From the NCBI GenBank assembly GCA_964445815.1, contig CAYULW010000005.1, positions 62,001-126,000 of the forward strand: a DNA stretch of 64,000 nucleotides. The letters are read 5' to 3'. Below are positions 10,901 to 21,000 of this stretch, piece after piece. Each line of letters starts with the position of its first letter. Position 1 is the stretch's first letter. Made by a program: the position numbers and the translations under genes. This DNA is from CAYULW01 sp964445815. Its GTDB lineage: Bacteria > Bacteroidota > Bacteroidia > Flavobacteriales_E > Vicingaceae. A model generated the notes under the pieces. That model did not search any database. It was not told where the DNA came from and worked only from the letters and a program-made list of their open reading frames with translations.

Positions 10901-12805
10901 ATGAAGTCATTGCTTTACATACTCTTACTTTTCTTGCCTTTTGTAGGTGCTGCACAAAACATGTCCATTAACGCTGACGGTACCGCGCCTGATGCTTCAT
11001 CCATGCTAGATGTGAGTGATACGACAAGGGGGATGCTTATTCCCCGTATGACCATTACTCAAAGAGATGCCATTGTCAACCCGGCTACCGGATTATTGAT
11101 CTTTCAAACCAACTCCGATTCGGGCTTTTACTTCAATCAGGGTACACCAGGTACTCCGGCATGGCTAAGAATACAAACCTCAAATGATTCCATCCACTGG
11201 CAAAAAAAAGACACAAATCTGTATTACTTGGATGGCAATGTTGGGATTGGACTGGATGTTCCACAAAGTGTTTTGCACTTATATGGTAAAGGGTCTTTAG
11301 GGGCAGGTTCAAGAATTGTTTTTGGAGATGATTATCGCTCTACGACCAATCAGTGGAATACTTTTATTGGAGAATCGGGTTGGGATGATCTGACAGATTC
11401 AGATCAATTGCAGATGCATGGGCGGCAAGGACATTATTTTACAACTGGTTCCCCAAGTGCAACACTCGATACATCCATGTTCATTTTGTCCAATGGCAAT
11501 GTGGGAATCGGGAATGTGTCTTTAGCACAAAAATTTGGAATCTATACGGAAAGTACAACCAATAATCTCTTGAGAATGCAGGCCGATTCAGGACAAATTG
11601 GCCTTTGGTTTACAAACGACAGTGCAAACTGGGCCTTGTTTTCAGATCAAGCCGCTAGTTCACTGATTCCTCAAGGAAGCTTTGGAATATATGGAGGAAA
11701 AGTGGGCGAGGCGAATGCGGTAAGAATGGTAATTGATAATAATGGACAGGTTGGATTTGGAAATACCGCTCCTGAAGATGCACTTCAGGTCGGAAGTTTT
11801 TCAACTGCTCAAAATCAGTTTCTTTCGCTCAAAACATCAGGTGGAAATTTGTACAAATCAGGCATCCGACTTCTCAATTTTGCAGATGATGATGGCTTTA
11901 CATTGGTGTCTGACGAAACCGCCAATAGATTCTACATTCAACGGCACTCTGGAGATACGACAACAGCATTCTCAATAGACCGTTTAACAGGTGACATTGG
12001 CATTGGTATTGATGCTCCTGCCCTTCAATTGTCAATTGGCCCTGCTGATGACGACACGGGGTTTGAAACGAACAGTGATGGCACCTTAAGTACCTTTACC
12101 AACGGAACAGAGAGAATGAGAGTGACTTCAGCGGGAAGAGTGGGCATAGGCGAAACAATTCCAAATGCCCTTTTGACCTTGACCAATTCAGGAGGCAGCT
12201 TAAACAGTGGCTTACAATTGAGTGATGGCTCATCCAATGACTGGTACATCTATCAAAACGGCTCACAAGAATTAGTGATAAGAGATGACGGTACTGATCG
12301 TTTAATTCTGGATGCTTCAGGGAATTTGGTGCCGGCAACAGACAATTTTTACGATCTGGGAAGTGCTTCACTCCGATGGGATGATGTGTATGCCACAAAT
12401 GGAAGCATTCAGACCTCAGATATTCGATTTAAAACCAACATTAAACCTTTGAATTATGGACTTAAAGAAGTATTAAGCATCAATCCCATTGCATACAATT
12501 GGAAAGATAAACCCCAAAGTGATCTAAAACTTGGTCTGTCGGCACAGGAGCTTTTGCAGATCATTCCTGAAGTTGTTAAAACACATGATTGGGAAAAGGA
12601 TCCTAATGGAGAACTGGTAAAAAAAGAACTGGATAAATATGGAGTGTATTACACTGACTTGATTCCGGTATTGATAAACGCGATAAAAGAACAACAATTA
12701 ACCATAGATCAACAAAACCAGAACAATGAAAAGCAACAATATGAAATTGATGCCCTTAAAGATGAAGTGGAACTGCTTAAAAAGTTGATAAAGAATGGGA
12801 AATAA
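10901..12805 (+). CDS. Tail-fibre-like protein with peptidase S74 intramolecular chaperone
   Basis: 634 residues. Signal peptide 1-18 (ending GAAQ), then an N-terminal domain also present in the next gene (MSINADGTAPDASSMLDVSDTTRG followed by P-R-M-T; given here as a pattern), then beta-helical fibre repeats with GNVGIG/GRVGIG turns, and at about 505-590 a peptidase S74 (endosialidase-type) chaperone: T-S-D-I-R-F-K-T-N-I, with Ser506 and Lys511 at the positions of the family's self-cleavage pair, followed by SINPIAYNWK and LGLSAQELLQIIPEVV. The last 40 residues are a coiled coil. Such domains drive trimerisation of a fibre and then cut themselves off. An AGAGGA-like Shine-Dalgarno precedes the ATG; 20 bp after the giant fibre gene and 11 bp overlap with the next. 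Confidence 0.88.
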   Translation: MKSLLYILLLFLPFVGAAQNMSINADGTAPDASSMLDVSDTTRGMLIPRMTITQRDAIVNPATGLLIFQTNSDSGFYFNQGTPGTPAWLRIQTSNDSIHWQKKDTNLYYLDGNVGIGLDVPQSVLHLYGKGSLGAGSRIVFGDDYRSTTNQWNTFIGESGWDDLTDSDQLQMHGRQGHYFTTGSPSATLDTSMFILSNGNVGIGNVSLAQKFGIYTESTTNNLLRMQADSGQIGLWFTNDSANWALFSDQAASSLIPQGSFGIYGGKVGEANAVRMVIDNNGQVGFGNTAPEDALQVGSFSTAQNQFLSLKTSGGNLYKSGIRLLNFADDDGFTLVSDETANRFYIQRHSGDTTTAFSIDRLTGDIGIGIDAPALQLSIGPADDDTGFETNSDGTLSTFTNGTERMRVTSAGRVGIGETIPNALLTLTNSGGSLNSGLQLSDGSSNDWYIYQNGSQELVIRDDGTDRLILDASGNLVPATDNFYDLGSASLRWDDVYATNGSIQTSDIRFKTNIKPLNYGLKEVLSINPIAYNWKDKPQSDLKLGLSAQELLQIIPEVVKTHDWEKDPNGELVKKELDKYGVYYTDLIPVLINAIKEQQLTIDQQNQNNEKQQYEIDALKDEVELLKKLIKNGK

Positions 12806-15800
12806 GCTAATCTACCTGGCTGGTTTATTAATGCTAACACAAATTTTAATTGCACAAAACATATCGATAAATGCAGATGGTTCGGCCCCGGATGGCTCGG
12901 CCATGCTGGATGTTAGTGATACAACAAGAGGTTTTTTGCCACCCAGACTGACTACTTCGCAAATGAATGCTGTTGTCTCTCCTGCCAATGGCTTAATGAT
13001 TTACAATACCGATAGTTCGGCATACTTTTTCTATAATGGGGGTTTTTGGACATCAATCATGACAAGTAGTGTTCAAGCAGATTCTGCAGCAGTTCCAATA
13101 GGAACAATATTACCTTTTGGAGCAGATAGTTCAATGGTTCCAAATGGATTTTTGTTATGTGATGGAGATGCTCTATCAACAACAATATATTCAGATCTCT
13201 TTAGTGTAATTGGATATTCGTGGGGTGGTTCAGGTGGTACATTCTACCTACCAGATTTGAGAGGGCGGTTTATTCGAGGAACCGATTATGGTGCGGGTAA
13301 TGATCCTGATGCGAGTTCACGATCGGCAATAAATACTGGGGGGAATACTGGGGATAATGTAGGCTCTTATCAGAATGACGATTTTGAAAGTCATCAACAC
13401 AGTCTTGATAAAAGTTTTAATAATCCTAACTCTAGAAGTACAGGAAGTGGGAATTTAGTTTGGGAAAGTACTGGCTTTACTGATTATACTGCATTTGAAG
13501 GAGGCAATGAAACTCGCCCAATTAATGCTAACATAAATTATATTATCTGTTTTAGCAGCAAAATTGCAGCTAGTTCGGGATCAGGTAACTTTCAAGGTTC
13601 TATAGCAGGAGGTCAGATTACAGGTAACATTAATTTATCGAACTTACCCAATTCAGTTATTGATTCTACACGCTTGACAGATTCAGATAATGATACCAAG
13701 ATTCAGGTCGAAGAAAGCACAAATGAAAACATCATTCGTTTTGATGTAAACGGTTCAGAAGTATTGAGAATACACGATAACAGTCGCCTTAATGTGACAA
13801 ATACCAATAGCGGTGTTTACATCGGTTCACAGGCGGGCAGCAACATTAGCTCAGGCACTCAAAACAGCTTTTTAGGTTACGAAGCAGGGGCTTCGAACAG
13901 TTCAGGAGGAAACAATACTTTTCTGGGTTACAGGGCAGGTTATGTCAACTCGACAACCAGTAACAATACCTTTATCGGGGCGCTGTCGGGAGATGCCAAT
14001 AATTCCGGAGTAGACAATACTTTTATGGGAGTGCAATCCGGTACAGCGGTGAATTCAGGAAGCCACAATACCATTATCGGAAAAGACGCGGGACGAATAC
14101 TAACCAGTGGTGATAACAATACCTTTTTAGGCATAGAAGCAGGAGAAATTTTAAGCACCTCAAGCAGTGGTAACGTCTTTTTGGGAGCTTATGCAGGTTC
14201 GGGCTTGTCCTCGGCAAATAATTTGCTGTTCATTGAAAATTCCAATTCTTCCACACCACTTATTTATGGTGATTTTGCGAATGATAGCTTAAAAGTATAT
14301 GGCACATTGAGTATTGGGGACTCCTTCTTTTTTCCTACCACCAGAGGAACCAATGGGCAGGTATTGCAAACGGACGGTAGCGGACAATTAACTTGGGGTT
14401 CAGCATCTGATAATTTGGGCGACCATACGGCAAGCAGCAACATTCAGTTAAATGGCAATCGAATTTCCAACGATGGAGATAACGAAGGGATATCCATTGC
14501 GAATGATGGTCAGGTCACAATTACGCCAGCGACAACAGGAGCAGGAAATGTGGCCTTGATTACAAATGGTGATTTCAGAACATCGGGCAATGGAACAGGT
14601 TACTATTTTACAGGCACTCAAATTGGGATTACCGGGAATAACAGTAATTCCGGGGACATGAGGTTTAAAACGGCAAATACTGATAGAATGATCATCACCT
14701 CTGGTGGTCAAGTGGGCGTGAATACAACAAGTGTACCAGGAGGATACATTATGCACATTAACGGCCTGACAAGAATCAACAACTTGAACATTAACAATAC
14801 CTATACGCTACCTAATGTTGATGGTAACCTTAACGAAGTGCTACAAACCGACGGAAGTGGTAATGTGAGTTGGGCAGCGTTTAGTGCAACAAGGGCCGAT
14901 ACTTCCGGGCTGCTCTTGGATGCGGATGAAGATACAAAGATTACATTGGACAATTCAGACGATGACATCATACGATTTGCCCAAAAAGGTACGGAGTTTT
15001 TTAGAATGGATTCAGGTCGCTTTGAAGTAGTAAATACAGGTTCTTCGGTTTATATTGGACAAAATGCAGGTCTTAATGATGACTATTCAGTCACATTAGG
15101 CAATACGGCAATAGGAGTAAATGCCTTAACTGCCTCTACTCTAGGTGCTTCTAATACAGCGATTGGATTACGGGCTCTTCAAGCCAATACTGCTTCAAGT
15201 AGTACTTCGGTAGGTGCTTGGAGTTTCTATCAAAATACAGGACAACAAAACGTTGGACTTGGAGCTTCAGCTGGTTTTAGTAACCTCACAGGAACAAATA
15301 ACGTGTTTCTCGGGTGGCAAGCAGGACAAGGTAATACAGGTTCAAGCAATGTTTTTATCGGTTCTCAGGCAGGTGCCACGGAAACGGGTTCCAATCTATT
15401 GTATATAGATAACTCTAATAATACAACCCCATTAATATACGGTGACTTCGCGGCTGACTCTTTACGTTTTAATGGGATTGTTGAGATTTCATCCAACCTT
15501 TATCTCCCTTCTGGAAATCTTGGTATCGGAACAACAACACCTGATAATTTACTCTCAATTTACAATGCTTCTTCCGGTGCTTATTTTGATTTGAAAGGTG
15601 TAGGTGATGCGAACAACTTTGTAGGATTCTCTTTAGCCTCAGATGAAGCGACGGATAAAAGCTGGACTTTCTTACATCGAAAAGTCTCGGGAGAATTAAA
15701 CAATTTCGCTTTTGAATATTTTGATGGGTCTACTTACAGCCAAAAATTAGTGATTGAGCCCGGTGGTTTTGTGGGCATTGGAGATGGAAATATAGACCCA

Positions 15801-15992
15801 ACATCAAGATTGGACGTAGAAGGGAGCATTGAAATAGATGGCAGTTCTTCGGGTTCTCCGGGTGATGATGCCTTTTATTTTGGTAATCCTGATACAGATG
15901 GAAGTTGGAGAATTAAAAGAGATGGGAATGACTTGTCTTTTGAAAGAAGGGAAAGTGGAGTCTGGGTGTTTAAAGTTAAAATTAATCCATGA
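12795..15992 (+). CDS. Tail-fibre-like protein with phage tail collar domain
   Basis: 1065 residues. Signal peptide 1-20 (ending LIAQ) and the same N-terminal module as the preceding protein. Residues about 101-157 are a phage tail collar domain (PIGTILPFG, GFLLCDGDALS, TFYLPDLRGRFIRG); an HxH pair follows at 200-202 (SHQHS), as in metal-binding fibre tips. Two stretches of about 22-residue repeats with NTFLGxxAG and NTAIGxxAL motifs (about bases 13850-14215 and 15090-15400) resemble YadA-type head repeats. A SGDNLG-type module (about 14406) is shared with the giant fibre. No T9SS signal at the C-terminus (ends VFKVKINP). The start overlaps the previous stop by 11 bp and the stop overlaps the next start (ATGA). 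Confidence 0.85.
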   Translation: MGNKLIYLAGLLMLTQILIAQNISINADGSAPDGSAMLDVSDTTRGFLPPRLTTSQMNAVVSPANGLMIYNTDSSAYFFYNGGFWTSIMTSSVQADSAAVPIGTILPFGADSSMVPNGFLLCDGDALSTTIYSDLFSVIGYSWGGSGGTFYLPDLRGRFIRGTDYGAGNDPDASSRSAINTGGNTGDNVGSYQNDDFESHQHSLDKSFNNPNSRSTGSGNLVWESTGFTDYTAFEGGNETRPINANINYIICFSSKIAASSGSGNFQGSIAGGQITGNINLSNLPNSVIDSTRLTDSDNDTKIQVEESTNENIIRFDVNGSEVLRIHDNSRLNVTNTNSGVYIGSQAGSNISSGTQNSFLGYEAGASNSSGGNNTFLGYRAGYVNSTTSNNTFIGALSGDANNSGVDNTFMGVQSGTAVNSGSHNTIIGKDAGRILTSGDNNTFLGIEAGEILSTSSSGNVFLGAYAGSGLSSANNLLFIENSNSSTPLIYGDFANDSLKVYGTLSIGDSFFFPTTRGTNGQVLQTDGSGQLTWGSASDNLGDHTASSNIQLNGNRISNDGDNEGISIANDGQVTITPATTGAGNVALITNGDFRTSGNGTGYYFTGTQIGITGNNSNSGDMRFKTANTDRMIITSGGQVGVNTTSVPGGYIMHINGLTRINNLNINNTYTLPNVDGNLNEVLQTDGSGNVSWAAFSATRADTSGLLLDADEDTKITLDNSDDDIIRFAQKGTEFFRMDSGRFEVVNTGSSVYIGQNAGLNDDYSVTLGNTAIGVNALTASTLGASNTAIGLRALQANTASSSTSVGAWSFYQNTGQQNVGLGASAGFSNLTGTNNVFLGWQAGQGNTGSSNVFIGSQAGATETGSNLLYIDNSNNTTPLIYGDFAADSLRFNGIVEISSNLYLPSGNLGIGTTTPDNLLSIYNASSGAYFDLKGVGDANNFVGFSLASDEATDKSWTFLHRKVSGELNNFAFEYFDGSTYSQKLVIEPGGFVGIGDGNIDPTSRLDVEGSIEIDGSSSGSPGDDAFYFGNPDTDGSWRIKRDGNDLSFERRESGVWVFKVKINP

Positions 15993-16396
15993 TGAAACGA
16001 ATTCTTACCATTGGCTTTTTACTACTGAGTTGTACATTGTTTTCACAGACCACAACCACTTTCACACCTTTGCTCAATTCAAATTGGTCTAATCCCTTAA
16101 ACTGGTCCAATGGAAAACCTTCTGCGAATGATACTGCCATTGTTCAAGTCTTTATTTTAGATAATTGTCGAGTCAATGAGGATGCCTATGTTCATGACTT
16201 ATACAATGAAGATGGAGGAAACCTTATTATCGAAAGTGGGAATACACTTACCGTGAATGGGAATCTCTATTTAGGCGGGACTTCAACCATAGAAAATAAC
16301 GGCAAATTAGATATTAAAGGATCAATATACAAAGACGGCTTTACACGTTTACAAGTATTCTCTAGTATTAATGTTCAAGGAAGTATAGAGTTTTGA
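15989..16396 (+). CDS. Small secreted strand-rich protein
   Basis: 135 residues: signal peptide 1-20 (ending LFSQ), then NWSNPLNWSNGKPSANDTA, a start commonly seen on Bacteroidota surface proteins, followed by short repeating beta strands (LIIESGNTLTVNGNLYLGG, IENNGKLDIKG) that look like two or three coils of a beta-solenoid. No C-terminal sorting domain and no enzyme motif. The ATG overlaps the stop of the fibre gene before it, and its TGA overlaps the TTG start of the next gene, so it is embedded in the operon. Role unknown; an accessory to the fibres is inference. Confidence 0.75.
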   Translation: MMKRILTIGFLLLSCTLFSQTTTTFTPLLNSNWSNPLNWSNGKPSANDTAIVQVFILDNCRVNEDAYVHDLYNEDGGNLIIESGNTLTVNGNLYLGGTSTIENNGKLDIKGSIYKDGFTRLQVFSSINVQGSIEF

Positions 16397-17142
16397 GGAA
16401 GAATACATTGCATATAATCATTACTATTAGCATGTTGGCCTTAAGTAGCATTTCGCAATTAATGGCCCAATTTCAGATTGAACGTTCGGTTATCGGAGTG
16501 GCAGGATCTGACACCGGCAATGGCAATACCAAAATCACATCTACCATTGGTGAACCCATTATCAATACAGGAGAAGCTTCTCCACGATTTTATACTCAAG
16601 GTTTCCAGCAACCGGTAAGAATCATTGATCAGATTTTTTACGAGATCGAAGTACAAGATGCGTCCTGCATCGGACAGTCTAATGGATTGGCAAGAATTAC
16701 CCATATAAGTGGTTGTGACGGTCCTTATACGATTTTATGGAGCAATGGAAAAAGTGGTGAACTGAATACCAATCTAGCTCCCGGAACTTATACAGTCCAA
16801 ATAACTTCTAATGATGGTTGCACCACAGATTCCTACACCTTTGAAGTGACTACCATTAGCGGACAGGCTTGCATACTTAAGTTTTATACCGGTATCACTC
16901 CTAATGGTGACGGCATTAACGATCAATGGATCATTGATAACATTGAAGCTTTTCCAAATAGTGAAGTCAACATCTACAACCGATTGGGAAACAGAGTATG
17001 GCGAGGATCGAATTACGATAATGTGAATACAGTTTGGGCCGGTGAAAATCTATCAGGAGGAGACTCTCCTTCAGATACCTATTTTTTTACCTTCGAGTCA
17101 GATGCTATTTTTGAACGGGGTTGGATAGAATTAATCAGATAA
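16393..17142 (+). CDS. T9SS type B (CHU_C) sorting-domain protein
   Basis: 249 residues with a TTG start overlapping the previous stop. A signal peptide (about 1-25, ending LMAQ), then FQIERSVIGVAGSD, a segment typical of proteins encoded next to PorP/SprF genes; a Cys-containing SprB-like repeat (about 100-150: DASCIGQSNGLARI, GCDGPYTILWSNG, TYTVQITSNDGCT); and a C-terminal type B signal from about 165 (FYTGITPNGDGINDQWIIDN, VNIYNRLGNRVW, SDTYFFTF). This CHU_C/gliding-motility-associated domain directs secretion by the type IX system and normally needs a dedicated PorP/SprF protein, which the next gene supplies. It is short for the family, so most of it is signal: it may be an anchor or escort rather than an adhesin itself (inference). 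Confidence 0.88.
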   Translation: MRKNTLHIIITISMLALSSISQLMAQFQIERSVIGVAGSDTGNGNTKITSTIGEPIINTGEASPRFYTQGFQQPVRIIDQIFYEIEVQDASCIGQSNGLARITHISGCDGPYTILWSNGKSGELNTNLAPGTYTVQITSNDGCTTDSYTFEVTTISGQACILKFYTGITPNGDGINDQWIIDNIEAFPNSEVNIYNRLGNRVWRGSNYDNVNTVWAGENLSGGDSPSDTYFFTFESDAIFERGWIELIR

Positions 17143-17143
17143 A

Positions 17144-18067
17144 TTGAAAAGCATTAGGTACATATCATTTATCGTATTGCTGTGGTCAACCCAATTGCTG
17201 TCGCAACAAGATCCTCAGTTTAACCAGTATTTCTTCAATCCTCTGGGCATTAATCCGGCCTATGCGGGTAGTCGTGGCATGTTGAGTGCCGTAGCCATAC
17301 ATCGTAGTCAGTGGGTGGGTTTTGAAGGAGCACCAAGCAGTCAGGCTTTTGCATTTCACATGCCTTCAAAAGACAAAAAAATGGGCTTTGGCTTTCAGGC
17401 CTTAAACGATAAAATCGGACCTAAAAATACAGTGGCCATTTCAGGAGATTATGCTTATTCCGTTCGAATACATCGCGGGCGATTGGCCTTTGGCCTTCGG
17501 GCAAGTCTTTACAATTATCAATTCAATTGGGATGAAATTGAGTTCAGAGAAAACAACTCCATCACACCTCAAGGCACAGAGTCTTACCTTACACCATCCT
17601 TTGATTTTGGCATGTATTATTACGATAAGAAGCAATACATTGGCTTGGAATTGACCCACTTAAATCAAGGGAAGTTGGGCATTCAGTCGGACAATGTAAA
17701 TCTTCAGAATACAGTGAGGCAAGAAGCCCAAGCCATCGTTACCGCGGGTAAGGCTTTTCGCATTAACCGTTTTTTGATTTACAAACCATCTGTATTGATT
17801 AAAACGGCAAACAATAAACCTGCTTTTATTGATGTAAACAACAGCATTTTATTAAAGAATAAATTGTGGTTGGGTTTATCGTACAGAAGAGGCTACGGTG
17901 CAGTTGCCATTATGGAGTACAATTTCAGCAAAGCATTAAGAATTGGTTATTCCGTTGACTTTTCCTTAACTACATTGAGTCGTCAGAATGGAGGATCCCA
18001 TGAAATCTTTATAGGATACGATTGGAATTTATTCAGGTCAAGAACAGTTTCACCTCGCTATTTTTAA
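17144..18067 (+). CDS. PorP/SprF family type IX secretion protein
   Basis: 307 residues, TTG start one base after the previous stop. Signal peptide 1-20, then the family signature QQDPQFNQYFFNPLGINPAYAG and many amphipathic strands consistent with an outer-membrane barrel; the end (GYDWNLFRSRTVSPRYF) also fits. In Flavobacterium, SprF-like proteins are needed to bring a specific type B substrate to the cell surface and sit beside its gene. Here the partner would be the CHU_C protein just upstream. Length is normal for the family. Confidence 0.92.
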   Translation: MKSIRYISFIVLLWSTQLLSQQDPQFNQYFFNPLGINPAYAGSRGMLSAVAIHRSQWVGFEGAPSSQAFAFHMPSKDKKMGFGFQALNDKIGPKNTVAISGDYAYSVRIHRGRLAFGLRASLYNYQFNWDEIEFRENNSITPQGTESYLTPSFDFGMYYYDKKQYIGLELTHLNQGKLGIQSDNVNLQNTVRQEAQAIVTAGKAFRINRFLIYKPSVLIKTANNKPAFIDVNNSILLKNKLWLGLSYRRGYGAVAIMEYNFSKALRIGYSVDFSLTTLSRQNGGSHEIFIGYDWNLFRSRTVSPRYF

Positions 18068-18070
18068 ATT

Positions 18071-21000
18071 TTGAAAAACTCCAATACTGTTCCATATCAT
18101 TCAATTTTAGTTAGTGTCTTTCTCCTGCTTTTTTTTGTAGGTTCAATTAATGCCTCCCATGGACAGGACAAAAAGCTAACTAAGGGCATTGCCCTTTATG
18201 AAGAGCAAAATTATAGAGATGCCATAGAGTGGTTGATAAAGGCAAAAGAAGAGAATGAAAAGTCTTACACACGGGTAAAGTATCTGGCCAATGCGTATCG
18301 AAAAATAAGAGAATATGAAAATGCGGAACTGTACTACACTTTAGCGATCAATTCTGACTCCTCTTTGGCAGAAGATCATCTTTATTATGGGCAAACCTTA
18401 AAAGCCAATGGAAAATTAGCTGCTGCCAAAGCACAATTTTTAAAATTTGCCGAGCTAACTCAAAATAAATTTCTGGGCAACATCATGTTGCAATCGATAG
18501 ATGAAGTTAAAGAATGGGAAGAGCGACCCAAAGAATACAAAGTAGAAACCGAAGCAGAATTGAACTCGAGATTATCGGAATACGGTTTGATTCGTTTCAA
18601 AGACCAGTATTTCTTTACATCCAATCGGGACGAATTTCAGGACTCACCTGAAAGCTCAACATTTGATGGCAACCCCTTTTATTCCATATATCAATTTGAC
18701 ACAAGTGCAATAAGCACTAAAGGAAGAGGGAAAATTAATACAGTACCGGGTCTGATCAATTCAAGATATCACGACGGACCATTGAGCATCAATGAACAAG
18801 AAGATCGCTTAATGATGACTAGAATTGACAATCAAATGCGAGGGAAAGATTATGTGAACCGCATGAAACTGTACGAGGCTGAGTATCACGATGGCAAGTG
18901 GAAAAACTTCAAACCCTTTCTCTACAATTCAGATGATTATTCAGTTTGTCATGCGCACCTTGCCGATAGTGGTAGAGTCTTGTATTTTGCATCAGATATG
19001 CCCGGAGGTCAAGGGGGCTTTGACATTTACCGTTCTAATTTAAAAAATGGAGAATGGACAAGTCCGGTCAATTTGGGGACTTCAATAAACACCTTTGGCA
19101 ATGAGGTTTTTCCACATTATAAATCAGGCATGCTTTTCTTTTCTACCGATGGGTTCCCCGGTTATGGTGGTTTAGATATTTTTTATTCCGAATACATCGA
19201 TTCTTGGCAGGCACCGATCAACATGAAAAGTCCGATTAATTCCAATCGAGATGATTTCAGCATTTATTTTGTAAATGATAGCTCAGGATTCTATGCATCA
19301 AATCGCGAAGGTGGTAAAGGAGAAGACGACATCTATCAATTCAAAAAACAATTACCACAGGTTTTGGTCGATATTCATGGATTGTATGAGTATAAGGGCT
19401 TACCGGTGGATAGCATCAAAGTCCTTTTATTAGATCAAAACGACTCTTTGCTTGCCATACAATATACCGATAGGAAAGGGCGATTCGTCTTTTCTCAATT
19501 GCCTTATAGTGAAGATTATGTCTTAAAGATTGATGATGAAGATGAGGCTTTAGTGAAAGAAGGGAGAATGTTTTTAACCGATGAAAAGGGGGAAAAACTG
19601 ATGTTGTTAACGAGACTATTACATGGCCGTTTTAACTTTAAAGCCTTGCCTTATGAAGAGTTTCAAGGACTTACCCTTGAGGAAGCAGAAGATGTTGGAT
19701 TGTACGATGGCTTCAAGTTTTTAGGCCACATCTATAAAACATTGCCTGATGAAGAATCTGAACCAAGAGTTATCTATCTGTTAAATGATGATGGGGAAAT
19801 TGTGGACTCAACGATTACCGATCCCAGAGGATTTTTCAGTTTTGAAAAATTACAAGCAGATGATGTTTATATAATCCGCTTAAAAGAAGAAGACCCGGAC
19901 ATTAAAATTGCTTTGGAAAACGAGTTGGGGAGGATATATCATATCTCCAAGTCTGATACAAGCGGGTCTTATTTACCACTTAATCAGCTAGACCCTAGTG
20001 TTCATGTAAAAGAATCTAAAAATTTAGGCTATACAGCTTTAATTGCTAGAATTGAACACAAAGGGTTGCCGCTTAACTTTATTAAGGTGAATCTCTATGA
20101 TGAAGAAGGCAATTACATTGCTACTGCTTATACGAATGGAAATGGCGAGTTTCAATTCAATCAACTTGAGTTTGATGATGCTTATTTTATTGAGTTTCCG
20201 GAATTGGATGAAGATATACTCTTTACATCTCTCTTATATCTCATTAACAAAGAAGGCGACCCTTTGTATTTGATCAATCAACTAAAAAGCGGACGCTTCC
20301 AGTTTAATTCTTTGCCCTATGATGAGTATAAAGTTCAGCAAGAGAGAGAATTGGCTTATGTGCCTCACATAATAAAAATTGCGGGGCAGGTCTATAAGAA
20401 ATTACCGGGTGATGCGAGCGAGGGCATGGTGATTTACGCGTTGGACGAGGATGGTGAAATTGTCGATTCTGTGATGACCGATCAGAATGGTAAATTCAAT
20501 TTTGAAAAACTCAATTCAGATAAAAATTACTCCTTTAAATTGAAAGGTGCAGAAGAAGAGATGAACATGGCCTTTTTAGATGATGAAGACAAAGTACTTG
20601 AATTGGCCACAATCAATCAAAATGGAAGCTTTACGTATAAAAAACTGACCTATCAGGTGGCACAGTTTGAGCCATTGGAAGAAGTGGATGTGCAGTTAAT
20701 AGAAGATGATTTGACGCATGAATTGATGGGGCAAGTCTATCAAAAGCTGCCGGGCGATTTTCAGTCGGGCATGAAGGTTTTTGTTTACGATGAAGATGGA
20801 AACTTGTTGGGCATTACTGAAACGGATGAAGAAGGAAAGTTTCATTTTAAAAAGCTAAAGAAGGATGTCAACTATTTCTTTAAGATCGAAGATGAAGACG
20901 ACCACTTTCAACTGGTCACTTTAGACGAGTTTGATCGTGTGTTGGATAAAACCATTAAGAACAAACACGGGCAGTTTACATATTCCTCGTTGAATCTGGA

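Noticed and set aside
3295..15992. Prophage or tailocin because of collar, S74 and fibre repeats
   Set aside because: No tail sheath, tube, baseplate, capsid, terminase, integrase or lysis gene; the proteins have Sec signal peptides, which phage fibres lack.
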